DNA from: Verrucomicrobiota bacterium
Lineage (GTDB): Bacteria > Verrucomicrobiota > Verrucomicrobiia > Opitutales > Opitutaceae
DNA: 64,000 bases
NCBI GenBank assembly: GCA_023432225.1
Contig: JAEYUW010000020.1
Coordinates: 1 to 64,000 of the forward strand
Reading direction: 5' to 3'
Below the pieces are notes generated by a model. It saw only the letters and a program-made list of their open reading frames with translations, did not search any database and was not told where the DNA came from. The position numbers and the translations under genes were made by a program. Below are positions 32,855 to 41,148 of the stretch, piece by piece (the first letter of the stretch is position 1; each line of letters opens with the position of its first letter).

Positions 32855-33778
32855 TCATTGACCGCCGGGGAGGCGGTCGGGGCTGACGGTGATGTTCGTA
32901 GGGAGTTCGGTCGGCGTCGTCGGCGTGGCGACGATTTCTTCGGTGCCACCGTCTTCGGGGGGCGCGGCGGGAGGTGTTCCTGCGGGGCCGCCGCCGATTT
33001 CCTGCTGGGGTTCGCCCTCGGCGCCGAATTCGGACTTCTTCTCGATGGTCTCAAACGAGACGGTCTTCTTCGCTGCACAGGCGGCGCCCACCTTGTCGTC
33101 GAGCACGGGTATCATGTTGGACTCGATCGGCGCCACGGTGACGATCGGCGGGCGGCCGGGCGGGCCGGAGCGGATGGTCACCTTTTCGCCGGGGCGGACC
33201 AACGTGCCGCCGGTGTCCTTGCCGCCGGTGCGCACGGTGATGTCGCCGTCGAGGAGGTAAATCGTGGACTCGTTGCCATCGGTGGCGACCGCGACCTTGC
33301 CGCCGCGGATGTTCACCGAGGCGTTGGGGGTCGAGTAATTCATCGTGGAACCTGAGACCAGCTGGCTGGTGCAAATGTTTACCTGGCCGCGCGACACGAA
33401 CACGTCACTCTGCGAAATCGAAGGCTCGGTTTCGTTGCCCTTCTCGCGGTCAGGGCGGAATGGCTCCTGCACGAAACGGTCGACTTCGACGCGCGTGTTC
33501 TCGTCGACGAGCATGCCCGTGCCGTTCGAGTAGACGAAGGCCTGGTGCGAGTCCTTGCCGGTTTCGATCACGGTCCCGGGTGCGTCGAAGGCGGTCGCCT
33601 GTTTTGCGGTGTGGGATTTGCCTTCTGTCGTGATGTTACCTTCACCGACCGCTTCAGCGAGGAACAGCTTGCTCGTCGGCCCCTTCTTTTTCCCGAGTTG
33701 GCGTTGCGCAAACGCGGAAGGCGCGGCGACCACGGCGATGGCGGACGCGACGACGAGAAGGCGGAAGAGGGTTTTCAT
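32855..33778 (-). CDS. secreted FecR-domain protein
   Basis: 307 residues; signal peptide MKTLFRLLVVASAIAVVAAPSAFA. A FecR-like beta domain spans about 40-200 (GTVIETGKDSHQAFVYSNGTGMLVDENTRVEV...VSRGQVNICTSQLVSGSTMNYSTPNASVNIRGGKVAVATDG), without the anti-sigma N-terminus, so it is a structural periplasmic form. The tail is Pro/Thr/Glu-rich. First gene of the export operon; the promoter must lie in the 106-bp gap to leuS, where a 6-bp inverted repeat is found. Confidence 0.87.
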   Translation of the reverse strand: MKTLFRLLVVASAIAVVAAPSAFAQRQLGKKKGPTSKLFLAEAVGEGNITTEGKSHTAKQATAFDAPGTVIETGKDSHQAFVYSNGTGMLVDENTRVEVDRFVQEPFRPDREKGNETEPSISQSDVFVSRGQVNICTSQLVSGSTMNYSTPNASVNIRGGKVAVATDGNESTIYLLDGDITVRTGGKDTGGTLVRPGEKVTIRSGPPGRPPIVTVAPIESNMIPVLDDKVGAACAAKKTVSFETIEKKSEFGAEGEPQQEIGGGPAGTPPAAPPEDGGTEEIVATPTTPTELPTNITVSPDRLPGGQ

Positions 33779-33828
33779 GACGCAGGATGATCGGCGGACC
33801 GGGATCAGTCCGATAGCGTATAGGTAAA

Positions 33829-33844
33829 TAGGGGATAACCCCTA
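33829..33844. promoter_or_regulatory. candidate operator upstream of the export operon
   Basis: TAGGGG-ATAA-CCCCTA, a perfect 6-bp inverted repeat with a 4-nt spacer, 51 nt upstream of the FecR-like start, in an AT-richer stretch (TATAGGTAAATA) that is unusual in this genome. A regulator or promoter site is an inference; no clear -35/-10 pair was assigned. Confidence 0.45.
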
Positions 33845-33884
33845 CTTCAAGCCTTAAACCGAATCTTTTTCAGCGTCTAAACTG

Positions 33885-36482
33885 CTAGCCTACAAGAAGG
33901 TTTAAGAGCTTGCCCTTCACGTAAATGGTGCGCTTGAGCTGCTTGCCCGCCAAGTGCGGGGCGACCTTGGGGTGGTCTTGAGCCACCTTAACCAAGTCGG
34001 CTTCGCTACTGGCGACCGGCACCTGCGCATCGCCGCGGTGTTTGCCGTTCACTTGAAAGACGATCGTCATCGTGTCGGCGACGAGCTTGGCGGGATTAAA
34101 TTGGGGCCATGCCGCCGCCATCGCGGTGCCAGCGCCGCCGAGGCGCGACCATAGCTCCTCGCCGAGGTGTGGAGCGAAGGGGGCGAGCATCTGCGCGAAT
34201 TCCAGCAGGGCCGCGCGCGGGAGCGCGGGCTCTTTCTGAAGCGCGTTCAGATAAATCATCATCTGCGAGATCGCGGTGTTGAAACGCATCGCGTCGAGGT
34301 CCTCGCCGACTTTTTTGATGGTTTCGTGGCGGAGTTTTTCGGAGTCGGCCGTGAGAGCGGCGGCGTCCGAGATGCGGCTGTTCAACTTGCCGTCTTCGCC
34401 GAGGCACTCGCGCCAGAATTTCCGGAGGAAACGATGCACGCCTTCGATGCCCTTCGGGTTCCAGGGCTTCATCGCCTCGAGCGGCCCGAGGAACATCAGG
34501 TAAAGGCGCAGCGTGTCGGCACCGTAGCTGCGAATGATGTCGTCCGGGTTGACCACGTTGCCGCGGCTCTTGGACATCTTCACGCCGTCCTCGCCGAGGA
34601 TGATGCCTTGGTGAAAGAGTTTTTTGAAAGGCTCGGCCTGCGGCACGACGCCGAGGTCGAACAGCACCTTGTGCCAGAAGCGTGCGTAGAGCAGGTGCAA
34701 CACCGCGTGCTCGGCGCCGCCGACGTAGAGATCGGGCACGCCCCAGTAAGCGAGCGCGTCCTTGCTCGCGAACGTCTCCGCGTTTTGCGGATCGAGGTAA
34801 CGCAGGTAATACCAGCACGAGCCGGCCCACTGCGGCATGGTGTTGGTCTCGCGACGACCGCGCACCCACGCGTCGCCGGCGGGCTGCGGTTGCGAAGCAG
34901 GCACGGCCGCGCCGGTTTCGGCGTTGAACCAGATTTCGAGCCACTCGGGGACGTTTGCCAGCGGGCTTTCGCCCGTGCCGCTGGGCAAATACGATTGCAC
35001 GTTGGGCAACTGCAACGGCAGCGCGACTTCCGGGAGCGGCAGCGCGTATAGCGTGACGCCACCTTCGACGAACGTCACCGGCTGCGCCGGCAGGTCGCGG
35101 CGGAGTTTCGCGGCGCGCGCGTAGTCGGTTTCGCTGACCCAGACGATCGGGAACGGCTCGCCCCAGTAACGCTGGCGCGAGAACAGCCAGTCGCGGAGCT
35201 TGTAGTTGATCGTGCCCTTGCCGATGCCCTTGGCCGCGAGATCGGCGGTGATCTTTTTCTTCGCGTCCTCCCACGTAAGGCCGTCGTAACCGGGCGAGTT
35301 GATGAGCTTGCCGTCGCCGGTGTAGGGCAGCTTGTCGCTGCCATCGGGCGCGGCGATCACGCGCGGGATCGGAAGTTGATATTTTTCAGCGAACTCGAAA
35401 TCGCGCTCGTCATGCGCGGGCACGGCCATGATCGCGCCGGTGCCGTAGCCCATGAGCACGTAGTCGGCGATCCAGATGGGCACGCGCGCGCCGTTGACCG
35501 GGTTGATCGCGTAGCTGCCGGTGAAGACGCCGGTCTTTTCCTTCGCGGCATCGGACATGCGATCGACGTCGCTCTTCGACGCGGTGGCTTTGCGGTAAGC
35601 GTCCACTTCGGCGCGCTGTGCGTCCGTGGTGAGGCCGGGCACGAGCGGATGCTCGGGTGCGAGCACCATGTAAGTGCAGCCGAAGAGCGTGTCGGGACGC
35701 GTCGTGAAGATCTTCAGGTCGCCGAGCGCGGCGTTTTCCAATTTGAACAACACCTCTGCGCCTTCGCTGCGGCCGATCCACGCTTCCTGCATGCGCTTCG
35801 TCGAATCCGGCCAGTCAACGTCCTTGAGTCCGTCGATGAGTTGCTCGGCGTAGGCCGTGATGCGCAGCACCCATTGGCGGAGGTTTTTCCGCTCCACCGT
35901 GAAACCGCCGACCTCGGACTTGCCGTCGACGACCTCTTCGTTCGCGAGCACGGTGCGCAGCTCCGGGCACCACCAGACCGGGCGCTCGTCGACGTAGGCC
36001 AGGCCTTTCTTGAAGAGCTGGAGGAAAATCCACTGCGTCCAGCGGAAGTATTTCGGATCAGTCGTGTCGACTTCGCGCCCCCAATCGTAGGAGAAGCCCA
36101 GCGCTTTGATCTGCCGGCGAAAATTCGTGATGTTGTTCTGCGTGTTCGACGCCGGGTGCGTGCCGGTCTTCACCGCGTGTTGCTCGGCGGGCAGGCCGAA
36201 CGCGTCCCAACCGATCGGGTGGAGCACGTTGAAACCCTTCGCGCGCTTGTAGCGGGCGAGAATGTCGGTCGCCGTGTAGCCCTCCGGGTGACCGATATGC
36301 AGGCCCGCGCCGGACGGGTAGGGGAACATGTCGAGCACGTAGTATTTCGGCTTCGACGAGCCATTCTCGGCTCGAAATGGACGGGTCTGCTCCCAGATTG
36401 ACTGCCAATGCGGCTCAATCTTGAGAAAGTCGTAATCGATGCAATCAGTAGGCTTCACGTGAAATCCGTCACTTTGCGACAT
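33885..36482 (-). CDS. leuS: leucyl-tRNA synthetase
   Basis: 865 residues. Class I synthetase charging tRNA-Leu. HIGH motif at LHIGHPEGYTATDI (residues 62-65), the CP1 editing domain with TTRPDTLFGCTYMVLAPEHP and the editing Asp in AVPAHDERDFEFA, and KMSKS in VKMSKSRGNVVNPD (about residue 636). The start at ATG 36482 lies inside the head of the plus-strand protease gene; GTG 36458, nearer the conserved IDYDFLKIEPHWQ, is an alternative. No space is left for a separate promoter, so its promoter must overlap the protease gene. Confidence 0.96.
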   Translation of the reverse strand: MSQSDGFHVKPTDCIDYDFLKIEPHWQSIWEQTRPFRAENGSSKPKYYVLDMFPYPSGAGLHIGHPEGYTATDILARYKRAKGFNVLHPIGWDAFGLPAEQHAVKTGTHPASNTQNNITNFRRQIKALGFSYDWGREVDTTDPKYFRWTQWIFLQLFKKGLAYVDERPVWWCPELRTVLANEEVVDGKSEVGGFTVERKNLRQWVLRITAYAEQLIDGLKDVDWPDSTKRMQEAWIGRSEGAEVLFKLENAALGDLKIFTTRPDTLFGCTYMVLAPEHPLVPGLTTDAQRAEVDAYRKATASKSDVDRMSDAAKEKTGVFTGSYAINPVNGARVPIWIADYVLMGYGTGAIMAVPAHDERDFEFAEKYQLPIPRVIAAPDGSDKLPYTGDGKLINSPGYDGLTWEDAKKKITADLAAKGIGKGTINYKLRDWLFSRQRYWGEPFPIVWVSETDYARAAKLRRDLPAQPVTFVEGGVTLYALPLPEVALPLQLPNVQSYLPSGTGESPLANVPEWLEIWFNAETGAAVPASQPQPAGDAWVRGRRETNTMPQWAGSCWYYLRYLDPQNAETFASKDALAYWGVPDLYVGGAEHAVLHLLYARFWHKVLFDLGVVPQAEPFKKLFHQGIILGEDGVKMSKSRGNVVNPDDIIRSYGADTLRLYLMFLGPLEAMKPWNPKGIEGVHRFLRKFWRECLGEDGKLNSRISDAAALTADSEKLRHETIKKVGEDLDAMRFNTAISQMMIYLNALQKEPALPRAALLEFAQMLAPFAPHLGEELWSRLGGAGTAMAAAWPQFNPAKLVADTMTIVFQVNGKHRGDAQVPVASSEADLVKVAQDHPKVAPHLAGKQLKRTIYVKGKLLNLLVG

Positions 36483-37832
36483 TCACCATTACCGTCAATC
36501 ATCCTCCCGGTCCTGCTCGCGGCCGGGTTTTTGTTCGCCGCCAACTCGCTCGCGGCGGCGGGCGGCGTGAGTCGCGGGTTCACGCGCCTGCTCGATGCCG
36601 TCGTGCGCATCGACGTGACGGAGACGACCTTCGACGAAGGCACCAAGCGCACCGAGCGCGGCATCGGCTCGGGCGTCATCATCTCCAACGACGGCCTGAT
36701 CCTCACCAACGCCCACGTCGCGAGTCCGCAAGCCGTCGAAATCTCCGTTACGCTCGCCAGCCTCGAGCGCGTGGGTGCCAAACTCGTCGGCTGGGATCAC
36801 TGGACTGACCTTGCGGTCCTTCGTCTCAACATGGACGAAGTGAAGACGCGCAAACTCAACTTCGCGCACGCGGACTTCGGCGACAGCGAAGACCTTTATC
36901 CGGGCCAGACCGTCTACGCCGTCGGCACGCCGCACGGTCTCACGCGCACCGTCACGCGCGGCATCATTTCAAACAACCGCCGCTATTTCGAGGACTCGCG
37001 GGCCGTGCGCGGATACGAGACTGGCTCGTTCAACACCTGGCTGCAAACCGATGCGGCGATCAATCCCGGCAACAGCGGCGGCCCACTCGTCACCGAGGAC
37101 GGCAAGGTCGTCGGCATCAATTCGCGCACCTACATGGGCGCGGACAACCTCGGCTTCGCCATCCCGGCCGCCGTCGCGCAGCGCGTGGCCGAAGGTCTCG
37201 TCAAAAATGGCAGCGTCACACGCAGCTACCTCGGCATCCGCCCGCGCGAGTTGCAGGACCTCGAGCGCTTCTACTCGCTCGCCGTCAACACCGGCCTGCT
37301 CGTCGACAGCGTCGATCCCGGCTCACCCGCCGCGCGCGCGGGCGTGCGGCCGAGCGACATCGTGTTATCGCTCAACGGAGCGAAGCTCGACGGTCGTTTC
37401 CCTGAGCAGCTGCCGCCGATCCAGAACCTCATCGCGAATCTCCCCGTCGGCTCCACAGTGAAACTCACCGTGAAGCGCGGCGCACAGACGCTCGAACTCA
37501 CCGCAACGACCGAGAAACTCGAGAGCCGCGTCGGTGAAGAGTGGGCGTTCGAAAAGTGGGGCTTCAGCGTGCGCAAAGTCTCGCGTGCCTACGCGCGCGA
37601 GAACCAGCTGCCGGACGCGAGCGGCGTGCTCGTCATCGGTGTGCAACCGGGCTATCCGGCCGCGCAGTCCGGCATCGCGCGCGGCGATATCATCACCAAA
37701 GTCGGCGGCGAAGCCATCGACGACCTCGCGCGCCTGAAGGAACTTCACGCGGCCTATGAGGCGAAACCCGAGCCCGTGCTCGTCGAAGCCCAGCGCAACC
37801 GCCGCATCGCGCTCTACGTTTTCAAGCCATGA
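36459..37832 (+). CDS. trypsin-like serine protease with two PDZ domains (HtrA/DegP-like)
   Basis: 457 residues from GTG 36459 (VKSVTLRHSPL), which gives a proper signal peptide ending near NSLAAA; the open frame reaches 36408. The catalytic triad is complete: His86 (LTNAHVAS), Asp117 (HWTDLAVLRL), Ser206 (INPGNSGGPL). The first PDZ covers about 255-345 (LLVDSVDPGSPAARAGVRPSDIVLSLNG) and the second about 370-457 (LVIGVQPGYPAAQSGIARGDIITKVGG). Periplasmic quality-control protease/chaperone by analogy. It is coupled by an ATGA overlap to a paralogue with a dead active site. Confidence 0.9.
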   Translation: MKSVTLRHSPLPSIILPVLLAAGFLFAANSLAAAGGVSRGFTRLLDAVVRIDVTETTFDEGTKRTERGIGSGVIISNDGLILTNAHVASPQAVEISVTLASLERVGAKLVGWDHWTDLAVLRLNMDEVKTRKLNFAHADFGDSEDLYPGQTVYAVGTPHGLTRTVTRGIISNNRRYFEDSRAVRGYETGSFNTWLQTDAAINPGNSGGPLVTEDGKVVGINSRTYMGADNLGFAIPAAVAQRVAEGLVKNGSVTRSYLGIRPRELQDLERFYSLAVNTGLLVDSVDPGSPAARAGVRPSDIVLSLNGAKLDGRFPEQLPPIQNLIANLPVGSTVKLTVKRGAQTLELTATTEKLESRVGEEWAFEKWGFSVRKVSRAYARENQLPDASGVLVIGVQPGYPAAQSGIARGDIITKVGGEAIDDLARLKELHAAYEAKPEPVLVEAQRNRRIALYVFKP

Positions 37833-39214
37833 TCACCTCCCGCCGCATCGCCGCGGCTTTTGTTGTCCTCGCACTTTCTGTTTTCTCGCTCGCTGCCGAT
37901 CTCGCCTCGCTCCTGCCGGAGCGACTGAAGTCGATCGTGGCGGTCGAGTTCACGATTCAGACTGAGATCGAGCGCCGTCAGGTGACGATTGCCGGCACCG
38001 TCGTTGACGATCGCGGCACCATCATCATTCCAGGCGCGAACATTCCGAGCGGACTGGCGGTGGATCAGCTCAAGGACTTCAAGGTCTACCTGCCCGAGCA
38101 GGACGAATCGACGCCGGCCACCTATCTCGGCCAGGACGAACTGACCGGTTTTCATTTCGTGCGCGCGACCGACGGCCTCGTTGCCAAACTGAAACCGATC
38201 ACGGCTTTCGCGAAGGCGCCCGAGCCGCCGCTCGGCACGGAGTTGTGGGGGCTCGGCCTCCGCGGCAAGGACGAGGACTTCAAACCCTACGCGTTGAACT
38301 CACGCGTCGCCATGATCACGACGCTGCCGAACAAGACCGCGCTCACCGGTCAGGATCTCGGCGCGCCGGGTCTGCCGGTGTTCGACCACGAAGGCCGCCT
38401 CGTCGGTCTCACACTGAGTTCGTTCGGACAAAATTATCTGCTGTTCTCGAGGAACCAGCACGGCACGCCGATCATGCTGGTGAACGCGGACGAGAGCAGC
38501 GTGGTGCTGCTCGTCGACGAATTTCTGCCCTTCCTCAATCGCGTGCCCACTTCCGTCACGGGCCGTCCGGTGACGTCGATCGGCATCTATGGCTTGCAGC
38601 CAGTCGATCCCGAGGTCGCGAAACTGCTCAAGCTCGAGCGGCAGTCCGCACTCGTCGTCAGCGATATCCTCGAGGAAAGCCCGGCGGCCAAGGCCGGTTT
38701 GCAGGATCGCGACATCATTCTTGCGATCGACGGCAAAACGCTCCCGCGTCTTCGTCCCGATCGCAGCATTGTCGGTTACTTCGGCCAGGAAGTGCTGAAG
38801 CGCAAAGCCGGCGACATCATGAAGCTCACCGTGCTGCGCGGCACCGAGCGTCAGGAACTCGCCGTCACGCTCGGCGACGAGCCGAAGATGGTGCGCGAGG
38901 CCGAGCGCCGTTATTTCGAGCGACTCGGTTTCACGGGGCGCGAGTTTGTCACCGCCGATCTCGTGGCGCAGCGCGCCAAGGCTGCGGAAATGGGCGGCGC
39001 CGTGGTGAATTTCGTCCGTCCCAACAGCCCGGTAGCCAACGCCGGTCTGCGGACCGACGACTGGATTCGTGAGATCGATGGCGTCGAAGTGCACAGCTAC
39101 GTCGAGGCCATCGAGAAACTCGCCGCCGTCGAAGCCGACAAGGCGCGCGCGGAATTCGTGCTGCTCACCCGTCGCGGCGGCGAGACGCAGGTGCTCCGGG
39201 TGAAACTGAACTGA
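37829..39214 (+). CDS. catalytically inactive HtrA-like PDZ protein
   Basis: 461 residues from ATG 37829 with signal peptide (ITSRRIAAAFVVLALSVFSLAA). It keeps the trypsin-fold layout but loses the triad: the GNSGGP position reads LGAPGLPVFDHEG, with no serine, and no TNAHV-type histidine is present. Two PDZ domains are intact (SALVVSDILEESPAAKAGLQDRDIILAIDG and GAVVNFVRPNSPVANAGLRTDDWIREIDG). Translational coupling to the active protease suggests equimolar synthesis; a regulatory or adaptor role in a mixed oligomer is inferred. Confidence 0.87.
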   Translation: MITSRRIAAAFVVLALSVFSLAADLASLLPERLKSIVAVEFTIQTEIERRQVTIAGTVVDDRGTIIIPGANIPSGLAVDQLKDFKVYLPEQDESTPATYLGQDELTGFHFVRATDGLVAKLKPITAFAKAPEPPLGTELWGLGLRGKDEDFKPYALNSRVAMITTLPNKTALTGQDLGAPGLPVFDHEGRLVGLTLSSFGQNYLLFSRNQHGTPIMLVNADESSVVLLVDEFLPFLNRVPTSVTGRPVTSIGIYGLQPVDPEVAKLLKLERQSALVVSDILEESPAAKAGLQDRDIILAIDGKTLPRLRPDRSIVGYFGQEVLKRKAGDIMKLTVLRGTERQELAVTLGDEPKMVREAERRYFERLGFTGREFVTADLVAQRAKAAEMGGAVVNFVRPNSPVANAGLRTDDWIREIDGVEVHSYVEAIEKLAAVEADKARAEFVLLTRRGGETQVLRVKLN

Positions 39215-39225
39215 CTGAGCGTGGC

Positions 39226-39325
39226 ACCACGAAGCACACGAAATACACGAAAGGCGTTCGCCGGACTGCGAAACGTGCCCGCCGTCGTAGTCGCCAAGTT
39301 TTCGTGTGTTTGGTGTCTTTCGTGG
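39226..39325. repeat. long imperfect inverted repeat, ACCACGAAGC type
   Basis: The left arm 39226-39252 (ACCACGAAGCACACGAAATA...) pairs with 39299-39325 (ending TCTTTCGTGGC). It is a second copy of the repeat at 17681-17787. It lies between the PDZ protein and riboflavin synthase and may end transcription in both directions. Confidence 0.7.
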
Positions 39326-39422
39326 CTTCAAAATCGGGGCCCAAAAATGACACGCACCGCTCGCATTTTCCTTCGTGTCAATTCGGGTTCGTTCGTGGTT
39401 AGCTCCGTGTTCTCTCACTAAG

Positions 39423-40028
39423 ATGTTCACCGGAATCGTCGAAGAAACAGGTCAGGTCGTCTCGTTCACCCGCGGCGCGAAAGCGTGGTCGCTCCACCTC
39501 TCCGCGCAGCTCGTCACCACGGATGTGAAACTCGGCGACAGCGTGGCCGTGAACGGTTGCTGCCTGACGGTGGTGAAGCACGACGCGGGCAATCTCTGGT
39601 TCGATCTGCTCGAGGAAACCGTGCGTCTGACGAGCTTCTCCGAGCTGAAGCCTGGTTCGCTGGTGAATCTCGAGCGCAGCATGCTCCCCAACAGCCGCAT
39701 GGGCGGGCATTTTGTCAGCGGTCACATCGACACGCTCGGTCGCGTCGAGATTTTCGAGCAGCGCGGCGCCGATCATTACCTTAAAGTTCGCGCGCCCGCG
39801 GGCGGCGGCCGCTATCTGATCCACAAAGGCAGCATCGCGATCGATGGCATCTCGCTGACCGTGGCCGAAGTCGACGGCGACGCGCTCGCGGTGTGGCTCA
39901 TCCCGCACACGATGGCGGCGACGAATCTGCGCGAGAAATGCGTCGGCAGCGGCGTGAATCTCGAGTTCGATCTTTTGGGCAAATACGTCGAAAAACTCAT
40001 CGCCGCGCGCCTGCCCGCCACCGCATGA
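39423..40028 (+). CDS. ribE: riboflavin synthase, alpha subunit
   Basis: 201 residues from ATG 39423 (MFTGIVEETGQVV). Dismutates two 6,7-dimethyl-8-ribityllumazine molecules to riboflavin. Two tandem lumazine-binding barrels are visible: GDSVAVNGCCLTV with the conserved NG.C motif and GGHFVSGHIDTLG at their junction, then KGSIAIDGISLTV in the second repeat. No FMN riboswitch or other rib gene is adjacent. Length fits the family. The downstream gene overlaps by 4 nt. Confidence 0.95.
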   Translation: MFTGIVEETGQVVSFTRGAKAWSLHLSAQLVTTDVKLGDSVAVNGCCLTVVKHDAGNLWFDLLEETVRLTSFSELKPGSLVNLERSMLPNSRMGGHFVSGHIDTLGRVEIFEQRGADHYLKVRAPAGGGRYLIHKGSIAIDGISLTVAEVDGDALAVWLIPHTMAATNLREKCVGSGVNLEFDLLGKYVEKLIAARLPATA

Positions 40029-41053
40029 ACGTTCGCGAACATCTCCTTTGCCTGACCGACGAACTGCGCCGCTTGAAAGGCGAGGGCAGTCGCACGGTCG
40101 TGGTCAATGAGGAGAGCCTCGCCGAACTGCGTCGTGCAGTCGAAGTCGCCCGCGCGGAACTCGCCGCCTCGTCGCCGGCGACGAGCACTCAACCCGCCGC
40201 GGCGACAGTGGAGGTCGACGCTCCGTCGGCGCCGCGTTTTCAGTCCACTGCGGATACCGCGCCGGCGTCCGTCGCCGAACCGCCGCGCAATTTCACGGCA
40301 GCGAATTTCGCCCCGCCGCCACCCGCGCGCATCGTCGCGGCAAGCGCGCCGTCGAGCCTGGGCGCGCCGCCGGCATTTACTCTGCCGAGCGGCTCGAAAC
40401 AGGAGCGCTGGAACGCCCTGCGCGAGATCGTGCTGAACGACGCGACGTGCAAGGCGCGCGTTTTTAAGGGCAAGCAAGTCGTCTTCGGCGTCGGCGACAT
40501 CGATGCGAAGATCATGTTCATCGGCGAGGCGCCGGGCGCGGACGAAGAAGAGCAGGGCGAGCCGTTCGTCGGTCGCGCGGGGCAGTTGCTGAACCGAATG
40601 ATCAAGGCGATGGGCCTCGAACGCTCGCAGGTTTACATCGGCAACATCCTGAACTGGCGCCCCGAGATGGGCACGCGCTCCGCTGATGGTTTTCAGACGG
40701 GCAATCGCCCGCCGACGCAGGACGAGATGGCGTATTGCCTGCCGTTCATCCGCGCGCAGATCGACATCATCCAGCCGCGGGTGCTCGTCGCGCTCGGCAA
40801 GACGGCGGTCGACGGCCTGCTCGGCGCAGATCGCTTCAAGACAATGGGTGCGGCGCGTGGTTCGTGGCACGCCTACAACGGCATCCCGCTGCGCGCGACG
40901 TATCATCCTTCGTATCTCTTGCGTCAGGAGGGTCTGCGTTCCGAGGCGGCGCTGAAGGTCAAGCGCGACGCGTGGGAGGATCTCCTCGCGGTGATGGAGA
41001 AAGCGGAGCTGCCGATCAGCGAGAAGCAGCGGGGATATTTTAAGACCGCGTGA
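40025..41053 (+). CDS. uracil-DNA glycosylase, type-4-like without a complete Fe-S site
   Basis: 342 residues from ATG 40025 in an ATGA overlap with ribE. Residues about 45-125 are an Ala/Pro/Ser linker after a short N-terminal helix. The glycosylase core has motif A GEAPGADEEEQGEPFVGRAGQLL, NILNWRPEMG, QPRVLVALGKTAV and motif B HPSYLLRQEG. Of the four cysteines that bind the Fe-S cluster in classical family 4, only Cys142 and Cys238 align with Cys positions; the second is missing and the third is Trp211 (NWRP). Related W-type enzymes occur in Alphaproteobacteria. Excision of uracil from DNA is expected. Confidence 0.88.
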   Translation: MNVREHLLCLTDELRRLKGEGSRTVVVNEESLAELRRAVEVARAELAASSPATSTQPAAATVEVDAPSAPRFQSTADTAPASVAEPPRNFTAANFAPPPPARIVAASAPSSLGAPPAFTLPSGSKQERWNALREIVLNDATCKARVFKGKQVVFGVGDIDAKIMFIGEAPGADEEEQGEPFVGRAGQLLNRMIKAMGLERSQVYIGNILNWRPEMGTRSADGFQTGNRPPTQDEMAYCLPFIRAQIDIIQPRVLVALGKTAVDGLLGADRFKTMGAARGSWHAYNGIPLRATYHPSYLLRQEGLRSEAALKVKRDAWEDLLAVMEKAELPISEKQRGYFKTA

Positions 41054-41054
41054 C

Positions 41055-41126
41055 GTAGGGCCAGTCTCCGACTGGCCCGGTTTGTCGTTTGCGCACGCGT
41101 TGGGGCCGGTCGCAGACCGGCCCTAC
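41055..41126. repeat. paired-hairpin GTAG/CTAC element (complete)
   Basis: GTAG, GGGCCAGT-CTCCG-ACTGGCCC (8 bp), a 24-nt spacer, GGGCCGGTC-GCA-GACCGGCCC (9 bp), CTAC. It starts 1 nt after the glycosylase stop codon. Confidence 0.8.
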
Positions 41127-41148
41127 GGTCACACGGCGGTGGTGCCGC

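Noticed and set aside
31004..33355. A 783-codon plus-strand open frame opposite the export operon
   Set aside because: Antisense to three genes with clear signal peptides and family motifs; composition is that of a shadow frame.
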